From assembly GCF_000801105.2 (NCBI RefSeq), contig NC_079513.1:22784273-22848272 (forward strand): a stretch of 64,000 nt of DNA, written 5' to 3'. The notes beneath the pieces were generated by a model. The model was not told where the DNA came from. It worked only from the letters and a program-made list of their open reading frames with translations, and searched no databases. The stretch's first letter is position 1; each line of letters begins with the position of its first letter. Of the stretch, positions 22,172 to 34,471 are shown piece after piece. The position numbers were made by a program, and so were the translations under genes. This stretch comes from Raphanus sativus. Taxonomy: Eukaryota > Streptophyta > Magnoliopsida > Brassicales > Brassicaceae.

Positions 22172-24403
22172 ATGGCGACGGAGCGTCCTTCTTTTGAGCT
22201 CGCCAAAGGCATCAATGGCCTCGACAAAATCGTCCTCCGCGAGTCTCGCAACCGCTCCGCCGAGGTATCCTCCCTAGGCTATCTGTAGTTGCTTCTGCTC
22301 CGCGGAGATTGATCTGAGATTTAAGATCTTCTGTTTTTGGCTAAGATCGATGTCCTCGTTTGATTTGCGATTGTTGAATCTCTTAGATCCTTGAGGAATT
22401 TTTTAGCTCTTGTGATTGTGTTTATGTATATATGAGTATGTGGATTGGTTAACGGAAGAACCGGATCTGATCTTGGTGATGAATGTGTAAATGTAAAGCT
22501 TAATCTATGAGAATCTATAGGGTAAGGTTGAGTTTTCTAAGAGAGATGATTTAAAAAGTTAACAAACAGAGTGAGCTCTCTCTGTATGATTACTTTTTTT
22601 CTTTTTTTGTTTTAATTATAAGTGATCTTGGACGAAATGCAGGTATACTTGTATGGTGGACATGTGACTTCTTGGAAGAATGAGAATGGAGAAGAGTTAC
22701 TTCACCTCAGTAGCAAGGTTATGCAGACTCTTTACCATCTTTAAATTATGATTGAATTTGGAGGCTAAACATTTATAGTTATATGCATCTCATGTTCTTT
22801 CTCTGATTAGTTCAAGGAAGTTGATGAAAGATTTGGGAAGAAATATTGTTTAAAATTTCATTCTTTACATTTGATCGTTACTTTAAAGGAAAGGATCTTC
22901 ACTTCTTTAGCTTAATTTCTTAAAGAAGTAGGTGAATGAATAGATAATTTTATTTTGCAATCTAGTGATTTGCTCAGACTAGAGTAGTTTTTGTTTGCTC
23001 ATAAACGATAGAGACCTGAAACCATGTGCTATGCGTTGTGCAGGCTATATTCAAGCCTCCAAAACCAATCCGTGGAGGGATCCCACTATGCTTTCCACAA
23101 GTATGTGTATATATATATTTCTTCCTTTGTAAGTTCCCAATTTACTATTCAATTATGCTCATGAGATTATGTTATTTGTTCATGCAGTTCAGTAACTTTG
23201 GTACACTGGAATCACATGGATTCGCTAGAAACAGGATCTGGGAAGTCGATGCTAGCCCGCCTCCTCTGCCAACAAATTCTTCTTCTAATGCTTTCGTTGA
23301 CCTCATCCTAAGACCCACTGAAGACGATCTGAAGGCATGGCCTCACAAGTAAGGTTCTTCAAAACTCAGGCTCTTTATATCTACGTAGAACAGTATAACG
23401 TATTAATCTAAAAATGTCTACATAGAATCTTGGTTACTTTTTCTTCACCAACTCTCACAAAGAAGAGCAACATTACTGAGTTTCATCTCGGTGCATTCAT
23501 TTCAGTTTTGAGTTCCGGATGAGGGTAGCCTTGGGATCTGAAGGAGAATTGACACTGACCTCTCGTATCAGAAACACCAGCTCTGATGGGAAGCCGTTTA
23601 CATTCACATTTGCTTATCACACCTATTTCTCTGTCTCGGACATCAGGTACGTACTCTCATGTTGCATCATGTATTTTCTTTCATGCCAACTTGGTGCAAT
23701 TTTACTTGTCATTTTACCAAAGTGTGGGAGCTATATCGTATTGAACTCGCTACATCTATCTTTCCAGGAAGGTTTAGAATAGAGATACTAACATGCATGT
23801 GTTTGCTTGTGTTTAGTGAAGTAAGGGTCGAAGGATTGGAGACGCTTGATTATCTAGACAACTTAAAGAACAGAGAACGTTTTACGGAACAAGGCGATGC
23901 TATAACTTTTGAATCCGAAGTAAGTTTGTGATCTCGATCTCTCCTTTCTTTCTGAGATATTATCTATTTGTATCATCACTCAAACAAATAAAAATTGTAC
24001 TTGTGTTCAAGACTGACAAGATTTACCTGAGCACTCCTACGAAGATTGCTATTTTGGACCACGAGAAGAAGAGGACTTTCGTTGTTCGCAAAGACGGGCT
24101 TGCTGATGCTGGTAAAAAACTTGAGAATCCTATTTTTATATATAAGACAATATTGTAAAGCAAAAAAAACTGAGTCATACTATCATATTTTCAGTGGTGT
24201 GGAATCCTTGGGATAAGAGGTCAAAGACGATATCAGACTTGGGAGATGAAGACTATAAGCATATGCTTTGTGTTGAAGCTGCAGCTATCGAGAGGCCAAT
24301 CACATTGAAACCAGGTGAAGAATGGAAAGGAAGACTCGAGCTCTCTGCGGTTCCTTCTAGTTACTCCAGTGGACAGCTTGACCCCAAGAAAGTCCTTGAG
24401 TGA
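22172..24403 (+). CDS. Glucose-6-phosphate 1-epimerase-like protein (At5g57330-like)
   Basis: Eight exons, all GT-AG and in frame: 22172-22264, 22643-22717, 23044-23100, 23188-23348, 23506-23646, 23817-23919, 24012-24111 and 24195-24403, giving 312 residues. It belongs to the galactose-mutarotase-like fold, YeaD branch, which interconverts the alpha and beta anomers of hexose 6-phosphates. Visible family motifs are YGGHVTSW, RGGIPLCFPQ, ESHGFARNRIW and FAYHTYF, the two His lying where the family's catalytic and substrate-binding His are found, and VVWNPWDKR near the C-terminus. No transit peptide is obvious, so a cytosolic location is likely. Confidence 0.9.
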
Positions 24404-24978
24404 TACTCCTCCCTTTCTCTTATAGGTAACTTCACTATTACATTTCTTTACTTTTTTAGATTCTGTATGAAAACACAAATCTTTCGTTTTATATTTTGAT
24501 AAACAGAATTAGGTATCCTTATTTTTTTTATATAAATGATTTTTGCTAATACCATAGGGTTTGATAAAATTTCATTTGGATTGTGCAGTACTATGAAGAA
24601 ATGAGTGAAGGGAGATGTGAAGATGTTCATCGGATTATTATACTATAGAAAGAAACTGAGTTCGAATAAAAAAAAAATCTCGATTTGTGGATCAAAGACA
24701 ACAGACTTGCACTCGTTAAAATTGTGGTTTCATTATATGTTATGTATGGTACATTTGACCACCATTCAGTTCTTGTGTCTAGTCCTTGTCCGGTCAGATC
24801 CAAAGGTATTTCAAACATCTCACACGACCAATCTCCATGCTCTAACTTGTACCATACATTAGAAGCAAAGGGGTGGGTGTTAGAGAACTTGCATATTTTC
24901 ATTCCAAAGTATCGTTATGGTTTAGATAGAATAAATACTAAGCAAAGTTGGTATATAAAGACGGATTTCTAAAGATTT
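24404..24978. other. Tail-to-tail intergenic region
   Basis: Holds the 3' UTR of the epimerase gene (which may be spliced; a TTGTGCAG acceptor-like site lies near 24590) and the 3' UTR of VIN3 on the other strand. Short overlapping frames here have no recognisable content. Confidence 0.55.
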
Positions 24979-27666
24979 TTAATGCCAGAGCTTGAAGCAG
25001 ATTCCAGCAGGTACACCACCAGATGTTGATGATCTCTTGCTCACTATGGATTCTGAGAATGTGTCCACAAGCTGTTGTCCCAAAGAAGACAGATCATCCG
25101 TGAATGTCTCTACAAAAACCTTCACAACACTAACTTCTCTATGAGTAGCTTTTAAGCTATACCATGTCAAGAACCTTTCCCTGAAACTCTTGTCTATATG
25201 CCCTTCTTGCTCTAAGCATCTAATGGTCTTCACAATATGACTCAACTCTTTATCTCCCACTGCATTTGCTGCTGCTACATTGGTCTCGGGTTTCTTGGTT
25301 GATGTTCTTGATTTGGATCTTTTGTTCCCTCCTTGCTTGCCGTTGAATGTGTCTCTCTTGCAGGGTGTTATAATCAAGTCTCTTCCCTCTATCTCGTTGA
25401 CATACCTTTTTACGACTAGCCTCTCGTCTTCTTCAAGCTCAGATTCTACTTCCTCTGCTGCACTACAGTGTCCAATGTTGTCATTGTCATCGTTTTCTTT
25501 GCAGCAGCTTTTACGGACATTGTTGGATTCATCTTCAGGCAAATATGGATTACAACAAAGACCAGTGCTAGAGTTTGTCAATAGGCGTTGCCTGTTGTTC
25601 CCTGCTTCATCGGAGTCTAATCTCACAGCGGCTGATTTTGCTTGAATCTCTTCTACTCTCACACTCAACATGTCACCTAACCAGAACATCATCAGACTTC
25701 AAAACAAGAATAATGTGTGATCAGAAAACTAACCTCGTCTTGAAACAGATTCTGAAGGTGGTGAGACCATTTTGTCCATAGCTTCCATTGCCAAAGAACA
25801 CAGCTTCTGAACTTGTGCTCCCGAAGCAAGTCTATTGACGATACCTCGAGCCATCTTCATCTCCCAAGTCACTAACGGACCCACATCACCCTCCAGCTTC
25901 TTCACCGCCTCATCCATGAGTTCCAACAGATTATAATACCTCCTTGTACCTCTCAACAGCTTCTGTCCTAAAGAAACACGATAACAGAGAACATCCACAC
26001 GCCTAGTCTCCTTTGCAACCTTCACTTGTTTCCTCCAGCATCTGTAAGTTCACACACATTATTATTATAACATTAACATTCTCCAAACAAATGAAACCTT
26101 CACTTACCCAAGCAAGTCATTATCTTTGCCGCAAAACACACAATGAAACCTACCATCAAGACCACTTCCAACCCCAACCCCATCTTCCTTCAAAGCACAC
26201 TCCAAATGACAAGACAATCCACAACCCTCGCAAGCAATCCATAGACTCGGATCTTTATTATCATCGAACTTTTGACAAACGCAGCAAGAACATCTTCTGC
26301 AAAAGGTATCTTCACTTCCGAGCGCAGCTCTACAAGCTAAATTCTCGCAGCAGATGACGTAACTAGTCGTCGTCTTCTGTTTCTTCTTCTTCCTCCTCGA
26401 GGTGGTTTTACGGTCAGGACAAGAGGTTTCACCGAGGGGACGAGAGACGAGACTGAGTAGGTTTTCGATGAGTTTTGGTTTGGTGAGACCAGTGTAGTTC
26501 CTCTCTTTACCCATCTCTGCGCATATGATCTTCATTATCTCGTTACGGCTCCATGAGTTTAAAAGCTCTGAAGCTTCTTCTGGCTGCTTGGACAATGCGT
26601 GGATCAGTTCTCTTCTCTCGCTTACGCTCAAACCTTTCTTTTTTGGAAAGTCAGTGCACACAACACCTGTAAAAAAACAAAAAGAACAATCCTTTAAACC
26701 CTAAAAAGGAGTGTGGGAAGGGATTTGATTTGTGACTTTTATGGGTAGAGAATCATTCAAAGTTTTGAACTTTGTCAATGAGAAGGATGAGTCCCAACAA
26801 CCCATGAAACCAAAAAAATTTCAACAATGACGACGAATCCAATGCGTGAAATAAAGCGTTTCTGTTCATACATTTAACAGTTCCGACAATGAAAACGACG
26901 TCGTGTTTGCGACCTAACACGACCTCCCTTAATAAACAACGCATGAAACAAGAACAGTGACAAGACAAAGACGTTCACGTCGACGACACATGAAGAAGAA
27001 CTCGTACCTTGAAATGAAGAAGGATCCATGTCTTCTTCTGGACCCACATTACTATCAAAACGCCAGATCTTTGAGAGCTGCAGATCAGTTTTCAGACAAA
27101 CAATAAAACAAAAAGTTAAAATAATGAAAAAAAAAAGTTAAATAATGTAAAGTTATAAAGAAAAAGATAAGACACCCATCACAACAATCTGAGACAAAGA
27201 GAAAGAATATACGATGTTCTAACAAAAAGAAGGGATCAAAGATGTAACAGTAGCCATGAACCGGAAGAACAAAAGAGATCGATAAAGCTCAGATTTTTAT
27301 TTTTCAAAATTTCTAAAATTAAAACTTTAAAGTTACAAAAAAAATAATTAAAACTTTAACCAACCAAAAAGGAAACCCATGAAGCTCTCCTCACATATAT
27401 AAAATGTACGTATAGACATAGATTTGAGGAGCACTCAGTCTTCAAAGCTCGATAAAAGAAACTATACAAGTCACAAAAGCTTTGTTAATTTTAAAAAAAA
27501 AATACACAGATAATTTGTTTCCAAAAAAAAAAAATACACAGATAATAAAAATATATACCAGAGGAAATAAGAAAAAATGAGGATTGGTTCATTGTATCAC
27601 CGAATGAAAAACTTCCAACAACAAACATCGAACAAAGACAAGCTTTATTACCGAAGCAGCTTGCAT
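24979..27666 (-). CDS. VIN3: VERNALIZATION INSENSITIVE 3-like PHD protein lacking most of the FNIII domain
   Basis: Five coding exons: 27666-27652 (MQAAS), 27077-27008, 26666-26108, 26041-25734 and 25676-24979, giving 549 residues. The N-terminal region includes [21 protein letters not shown] plant-homeodomain-type zinc region follows (about 125-215, [11 protein letters not shown] through [14 protein letters not shown]) with the expected Cys/His pattern. The C-terminal VEL domain (about 465-549, [19 protein letters not shown] through SIVSKRS) is complete. Between them, the first FNIII strand ([18 protein letters not shown]) is joined directly to DEAGNNRQ of the following linker, so about 70 residues present in Arabidopsis VIN3 (about 620 aa, from memory) are absent. 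VIN3 is induced by cold and works with PRC2 to silence FLC. Confidence 0.9.
27499..27546. repeat. Micro-insertion in VIN3 first intron, 16-bp perfect duplication
   Basis: AAAATACACAGATAAT at 27499-27514 and 27531-27546 flanks TTGTTTCC plus eight A. It lies in VIN3 intron 1 (27078-27651). Intron 1 of VIN3 is considered regulatory in Arabidopsis, so the position is noted. Confidence 0.6.
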
Positions 27667-27958
27667 TTTGTTTTCCTTTGTGTTCTTCCTTTTTTTTTCT
27701 CTGTTTTTTTTTTCTTTCTAGGCTATCTTGTGTAGTAGTAGTAGTTTGTGAAAAGAAAATATTTTTCCTCTTTTTCTAGATGTTTCTAGCACAGAACCCT
27801 CTGATGAATTATCTTCTTCTCTGATGAAAGCTTTTTTTTTCTTTGAAGTTCTTTAAAAGTTTGGTTCTATTCTTTAAATATAAAAGACAAAAAAAGTTGT
27901 AAATATCTGATATCTTCACGTGGTCTCGAAGATATTTATTTACACAAAAATGCTTTGA

Positions 27959-28045
27959 TTTGACTGGCAACCAATGTTGGGAACTATATACACTCCTTTA
28001 TATATTTGACTGGCAACCAATGTTGGGAACTATATACACTCCTTT
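27959..28045. repeat. Tandem duplication in the VIN3 promoter region
   Basis: Two head-to-tail copies of a 46-bp unit starting TTTGACTGGCAACCAATGTT (27959-28004 and 28005-28045). The first 41 bases are identical. The unit includes CCAAT and lies about 300-380 bp upstream of the VIN3 start codon. Confidence 0.85.
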
Positions 28046-28626
28046 CTATTAATATATTCCACGATATTCTTTGAAGAATTATAAGAACTATAAGAATTGA
28101 CTACATGTAAAACGATTTGAGAGATCGAAATAACATTTAACATTTAGTTAGTAAATATTTATGTTTATGTCATTAGCAGTTTAGCAGACTATTTGATTTG
28201 TAATTGTTAATGTTTTCAATATGAACATGAGAATTTGTGTTTCGTGAACAACCCCACTGCAACCCATTTGATTTTTATTTTGTTAAAATGTTATATATTG
28301 TAATATAAGTTACATAATCTATGGCATTTTGGTTCAGTTTAAAAATGTATCCACTATGTCAGTCACTCTACAAATATGGAGTAGCTTACTATTAGCTTTA
28401 TGTAGTACGAATAATGTATATATCTACATTTTAATTATGTCAAAAGTTATTAACATATTAATTTGCCCATAAAGAAGGTCGGTCCAGAAACCAAGAAAAG
28501 TACTACTTGCCATGAGATGGTGTTATCTTATTAACATAGTACATTCGATTTCTTCGACTAGTTCTAGAACGTAAAGGTAAAAAAGAGAATAACAAATATT
28601 CGATTTGGTTATTGTTAAATACAGAA

Positions 28627-28665
28627 ATGAATGATTTTTTTTTTGACTAAAAAAACGAATGATTT
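28627..28665. repeat. Micro-insertion with near-perfect 11-bp duplication
   Basis: ATGAATGATTT (28627-28637) and ACGAATGATTT (about 28655-28665) flank a T run followed by GACTAAAAAA. Same T(n)-GAC form as the other micro-insertions. Confidence 0.4.
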
Positions 28666-28864
28666 GGAATATAGTGTTACTGTTAAAATGCTTACAAAAA
28701 GCATATTGGTTCAAAGATTTACCATATTTCGTTAACTCTGAGTCTCTGGCTGAGCGAGATAAACATTAGTTTTGTGTCAACTTTTTTTTACTGATTTATA
28801 AACAATGGTAGAATATATTGGTGTCATGTGTTTTATAAAATTGAACAAAAAACATTTTTTATCA

Positions 28865-28926
28865 AGATAATTAGTTAATTTTCAAAAAAAAAGATAATTA
28901 GTTTTTTTGTCAACAGATAATTAGTT
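28865..28926. repeat. Three copies of AGATAATTAG separated by oligo(A) and oligo(T) inserts
   Basis: AGATAATTAG occurs at 28865-28874, 28892-28901 and 28915-28924. The first interval is TTAATTTTC plus A residues; the second is T7 GTCAAC. This looks like two successive tail-only insertions at the same target, in opposite orientations. Confidence 0.5.
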
Positions 28927-29409
28927 ATTTATCCTTAAAAGATAATTATTTTCATAAATATCTGAAATTAATGATAAAAATATTAATTTTTGTTAAATCA
29001 TTTATGTTAAGAATGATTATTATAAAAGTTTATAAATCCAATATCACCCCTTAAATATTAAACCCTAAATAATAATTAGTAAACATAAACTCAAATATTA
29101 TTGTTAAAAGAGTGAATTCTTAAAAAGTAGTAGCTAGCCAACTTAGCATATTTTAAGAAATTTATCAAGAAAAATTGTATATATTTTTTCAAGACACAAA
29201 ATCAAATAAATTCTCAAATATTATTTATCACTTAAACTATTAAAAAAATCATTTGATTAGCATTGTTTTAATTTTGTATTTGTTAAGTCACAATTATAAT
29301 TAATTTTAATATATATATATATTTATATTTATACAAAATATGATATACGAATTGATGTAAAATTTTGTTATATTTTAATTATATTTATGTTATTTTTTAT
29401 TATGCTTCA

Positions 29410-29860
29410 GACTTATTATTCGGGATCCGGACTCGATCCGAGATTCGATCATGATTTGCTTCGAAGATAGGATATCTGGATCGTCCGGATCCAGATCCGG
29501 ATAGTAAAATTAAGGATCCGTCAAAACATAATTTGGATCTAAATATTTTAATTTTGAAGATCGGATATCCGGATCGTCTCTTTAAAATATATATTTTTAA
29601 TTTTATTAATAATTATATTTGATATATCAACATTTATTCTTAAAATAATATTTATAATATTATTTTCAAAATTTTATATTATATTCATAATTTTTAATAA
29701 ATTTTTTAAATATTTATTAATAATTTGTTACAAATCCGGATCAAGATATCCGCGGATAATGTGATATTTCCGGATATTAAATTTATGGATCTAATGAATT
29801 CGAATCCGGATATTCCAGTTTTTTCCGGATATCCCATTCCATCCAACCTTAATTTTTATT
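29410..29860. repeat. GGATCC/ATCCGGAT-rich low-complexity island
   Basis: Dense overlapping words such as GGATCCGGA, CCGGATCCAGATCCGGAT and GGATATCC, interrupted by AT-rich DNA near 29585-29730. Such islands are common in Brassicaceae transposon interiors. No terminal structure could be paired. Confidence 0.5.
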
Positions 29861-30718
29861 AAGATGATATATATAAAGCAATACCATATTTCAAAAAATA
29901 TTGTCATATAATTTTTTGATTTTAATAATGATATATTAATTAATTATTAAAATATTTCATAAATATTATTAAAATATGAATAATTGCAAAAAAATTATAC
30001 ATGTCAAAATCAAATGACTTTATGTCATATTTTTAATTGGGAAAGAATATGGTGATAGTACATAATCAAATAATGTTTAAATGATTTATTCTAGAATTAT
30101 AAAATGTGATTGAAAATAGCAAATATTATTTTTGTTAAAGATAATATTGCGTTTTACAGAACTTTACAAGTTAAACGTAAAAATAAGAAGAAATATTTTT
30201 CTGTTAAAATTTTATTTAATAAAAGCTATATCTATATTGTTCCATTGCAAGAGAATTTAGTAAAAGACTAAATATATATGTGTGTGTATATCTATATATA
30301 TCTATGGCATAAAAACCTATAGGCACGGCATCGAATAGGCTTGCATGAAATAGCCTTCCAGTGAGATTGTAATTACTTGTTTTAATACAAATACTAGAGT
30401 CGATCATACATATTAATAATATTAATATTTGGTTCTCCAGAAGGAAGAAGGATCTTTGATAGTGACAACTAAAAAGCTGAATATACAAAACTAAGATAAT
30501 CCAAGGAGAGAGGTTTGGGTGCTGGTCAAATACAATACTACCACGACTACTACATCTTCTGACGATCTCTTAATGCAGAGTAACTTCACTTGGATCCATG
30601 GTTTTCGAGTTCCAACATTTTCATACTCCCTGTAGATAGAGAGATTATACATCAAAACAATTTAATAAGAAAGAGCGCATCAGAGATATGAAAGACGAGA
30701 GAAGTTTACAAGTATACC

Positions 30719-33319
30719 TCAGCTGTCACGGGAGCTATGTATTCCCTGCAACGAGTTTGTCAATTGTTAAATTCGTTTCGCATCATCATCTTATTTTAAG
30801 TCAGAAGCTGTGTGTTAGTTTCAAAGATAGAATACCTTTCGTTGCTCTGATTTTGGGAGGTGTTTACACATTATGGACTCCTGCAATAATATTTGAATGG
30901 AATAAGAAACACATCACAAAATGTTTAAATGGCGAGTAAAGAAAAAAGACCTGTTCTTGGATTATGCTTCTTGCCTCAACGAGCTGAGCTTCAAGTTCAA
31001 GCTCTCTCTCTGTTGCTTCAGAAGTGACAGATGCTCCTTTAGGTGCATCTTGTAACTGAACCATGCGTTCCTTTTATTTTATCCCACCAAGGGAAATAAG
31101 AAGAAAGAAGTTAGTCAGGCGCTGACAAAGATTGATATTGCGTACATGGAAATCCCCGTAGTAAAAGAAAACCTTTATGGAAGCCATCTTAGTGCGCAAA
31201 CTTTCTTCTATTTGACCTCTAGCCATGCGGAAAGGTAGATCAAACACATCCTGTGTAATGACTAGTTAGATATTGGCCAATCAATTTATCTAACATAATA
31301 AAGGATTCAATCGTACCGTCTTTCCACCCAATGGAGATTGTGAAGGATCAGCCTCACGTTTCTCATTGCCAGCCAATGAAGGATTAGCTGACCCATTTGG
31401 AGCGTTTAAGAAATCACGCATATCTGTCTGCAACATAACCAAAAGACAAAACCTTTGCTTATGAATGAGCATGTTAACATAGTGAGGTTAAGCCAAGTGT
31501 GATGATAGAGGTTACCTGCATGGAACGAAGCAATGCTCTTAGGTTAGTGTTCTCAGCCATTAACTCTTGATTTTTTGCTTCATATGTATCCACCTGCAAG
31601 GACGTTATTAAAGAAATGCCGTTGAAACTTCGAAACTCTGTGTAATGTTAATGAACTGTTACAGTTAGACTCGTACTATCTTTTTGTAGAAGTCAGTATC
31701 AGTCTTCTTGCCATTCCAGGTCCCACGCTGCCTCCCTTCTTTCTGTTTAAGTTTATCAGATTAATTATCAAGCGGATAGTCCAACATTCGTCATTAAGGA
31801 TTGGAAAACAATTAAGGATGCTAGTAAAGGACCTGTAGCAAATTCATTATCTCCATTCCTGATTTTGATTCTTTCTTTTTCTCCATCAATACTTGATTCA
31901 ACCGTTCCTGCTCGAGAAACAAAATTTATCTTTCATAATGCAGATCAAACATGATACAGAAAAGTCACTTCCATGAGAGAAAGATACACAACCTGCAATT
32001 TAATATAATCCTTTTCCTTTTTCTTCATTTCATGTATCTGTTGAGCTTTGACTTGCTATTCAGAGATTGGAAAAACAAATGTAGACATTCGATCAGAGTG
32101 TTATTTCATCAAAAGATGAAGTAGTTAATCCGAGCAGCATAAGAAACTAATCGAACCTGGTTACCGATCACCATCCTTTGAAACTCATCTCTCTCCTGCT
32201 GTAGCTTTTCAATCTGCGACTTCAAAGCCGCTGTGTTTTTCGCTTCCTGTCCAAGGAGTGAATGAATCCAATATTCAATCAAGAGCCTAAGCAAAAAAAA
32301 AAAGAGAAGCCAAATGAGCAGAAACTTGACAAGACTCACAGTCCTAGTAATGGTTGCGATTTCCCTGTCCTTGTGTTGGAGCTGCGCATCGAGCCTCTCA
32401 ACTTTAGCTTCAAGTCTAGCTATATCCGATTGTTGTCTACATACATACAAAGGCAACCCACATAAAACCATAAGGAAACTATTTAACAGTTCCAAGAACC
32501 AGAGTAGAAATGTTTTAACATCAAACTAGAATCAAAGTAACCACAACATTTTAGCTAATAAACTAAATACGATAATCTTGAACTTTGTATATGTCCATGG
32601 AACAAGATCCCAAATTTACTGATAGAGATCAAATATTACCATAGCTGAAAACACTAAATAAGTAAACAATGACTAGTCTCTGTACCAATCGTCAATCCTC
32701 TAAGTGTATTAGAAGCTTCAGTAAACGCAAATGCAAAGCATATTGACAACAACAACAACAACAAAAAATCGAAAAGCATTTCACCTCAGCCTCAGCTCAT
32801 TAGCAGATTCTCTAAACTCCAAGTCACGCTGTCGCTGTTGAAGCAACGAGTACATGCAGTTACAGGTCCTTGAGATTGAAACCTAATCAACAACAAGAAA
32901 CCTTAATCAAAACAGTCAACCACAACAGAGATTGCAAGGATTAATAAATAGACGTATCGAACAATGAAACGGCACCGGATCATTGGAGAAGAGATCGAGC
33001 GAGGCAGGGAAACCAAATGTAACCATCGTCTGGTTCAAATACTTGGCGCAATGCTCCAGATTGTCCACGTTCGCAAATGTGTAATCCCTTTGTTATATCC
33101 AAAACACACACAAAAATCATAAACCCTAACTCATCGGAGAATATATAAAAGAAAAGAGCTAACCCCGTCGCGGACTGAGGTAACACCTGTTGAGCCAAAA
33201 AAAAAAAAACACAAATGAATCACTGAAGCTTAAAATTTTTGAGAGGGATATAGCGAGAACGCATCGAATTAAAGAGTAAATCTTACTTTGGGATCGAACT
33301 CAGCATCAGTCGGCGGCAT
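30719..33319 (-). CDS. ADIP-domain (afadin/alpha-actinin-binding-like) coiled-coil protein (At5g57410-like)
   Basis: Fifteen coding exons join in frame with canonical introns to 371 residues. From the start they are 33319-33287, 33186-33164, 33087-32976, 32882-32785, 32436-32340, 32246-32157, 32055-31993, 31907-31833, 31742-31677, 31593-31516, 31427-31317, 31250-31173, 31070-30951, 30880-30836 and 30745-30719. The N-terminal part (DYTFANVDNLEHCAKYLNQT, FGFPASLDLFS) is the conserved ADIP-type head. Most of the rest is long coiled coil (RLEAKVERLDAQLQHKDREI, then SQIEKLQQERDEFQRM). In Arabidopsis the family is described as microtubule- or actin-associated; the precise role is not settled. The last exon reads GIHSSRDS then stop, just before another donor-like site, so a longer alternative C-terminus is possible. 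Confidence 0.87.
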
Positions 33320-34471
33320 TTTCGAACGGCTTTCCTCCGTGAAAGCAACGGCGCGAGGCGACGATGACTCACGAGAACAGATCTAATCGAGCACAGGGAG
33401 AGAGCGAAAATAAATTCAAAAATCAAATTATCTGAAACGGAATGTTTCTGGAGAACTGCAGAAAAAGGTTTTTAATTAAAACTTCTCTCTCTCTCCCTCT
33501 CTCTCTCTCTGCTTTTTATTTCAGTAATAATCAAAACGATTTTTATTTTTAATTATGAGCTCTCATTTGCAGATGGTGGTGACTGTGATCCAGTGTACTC
33601 ATCTTCAAGCAAGGAGAAACATGGGCCCACACCGTTTAATTGGGCCTAGTGGACTGTGTAAGGCCCGAGTGGCTTATGACTTCGGTTGTGGTGCTCTAGT
33701 GCAGATGAACACATTGACAAAATGATATAATTGTTTGGTTCAAAACAGCGGGAGTAAACTTGAGCCTGAGAGACCAAGGAACTGTGACAATCATGCATGA
33801 GACATAGCGGGAAGGCGATAACACCACATCTCGTCATACCACCACATAAACTTGAAGAGACCAAGGAACTGTAACATAACAATCCAAACATTACTGCTTT
33901 ATCCGTCGTGTACTTGTGCCCTCAGCCTTAGCCTGAATCTCTCATTCTTTATCTAAGGATCATATGTTGTTTTGATGCTCTCGAACTACAATTCCTGATT
34001 CCACAAACATAGTCTCCCCAGACTTCTCAGTCATCTCTCTGCCATTCAATGAAATAGAAAATAATCAATGGGTTAAAGATGGGGAGATATCTCTTATTTC
34101 AAGTCAGAAACGAGAGATTTCCCACTTAACTACATTTGAGTTGCCAATATCAAAAGAAGACAACAAAGTATGTTATATGTCACTCCTTAAGGCATGTATT
34201 ACCGTTGCAGAATCAGAGAACAAAGTGAGAATTGTATATGATTCTTACAGAAAGCAATAGCATGAAGAATTCTTTCTAGAATGATTATAAACTAAAGACA
34301 AGCAAAAAATGAGATTTTTAAATATCACATATACACAAGAGTAGAAATATGAAAGAACCTGACTTTTTGCAACCCATCTCCCTCAGAAAAAGAAATCTAC
34401 ATAAACATCACTCAAAACTCCAAAAACCCATGATGCTCCGACTAAAAACTACCCCGCATAGCACCCATGTA
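33320..34471. other. Intergenic between ADIP-like gene and XRCC3
   Basis: The promoter and 5' UTR of the ADIP-like gene lie here, including the CT-rich tract at 33484-33510, then about 800 bp with no recognisable gene and the presumed XRCC3 3' UTR. Short frames at 33646-33891 and 34349-34540 have no family signature. Confidence 0.5.
33484..33510. repeat. CT/GA microsatellite in the ADIP-like gene leader
   Basis: 27 bases of nearly pure CT with one CCC interruption, about 165 bp upstream of the minus-strand start codon, so the leader would be GA-rich. Such tracts are frequent in plant 5' UTRs. Confidence 0.75.

Larger units (their letters stand above)
27667..30718. other. VIN3 upstream region and AT-rich intergenic DNA
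   Basis: About 3 kb without a supported gene. It contains the VIN3 5' UTR and promoter (minus strand), a tandem duplication at 27959-28045, micro-insertions near 28627-28665 and 28865-28926, a GGAT/ATCC-rich island (29410-29860) and the 3' UTR of the ADIP-like gene near 30500-30718. Confidence 0.5.
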
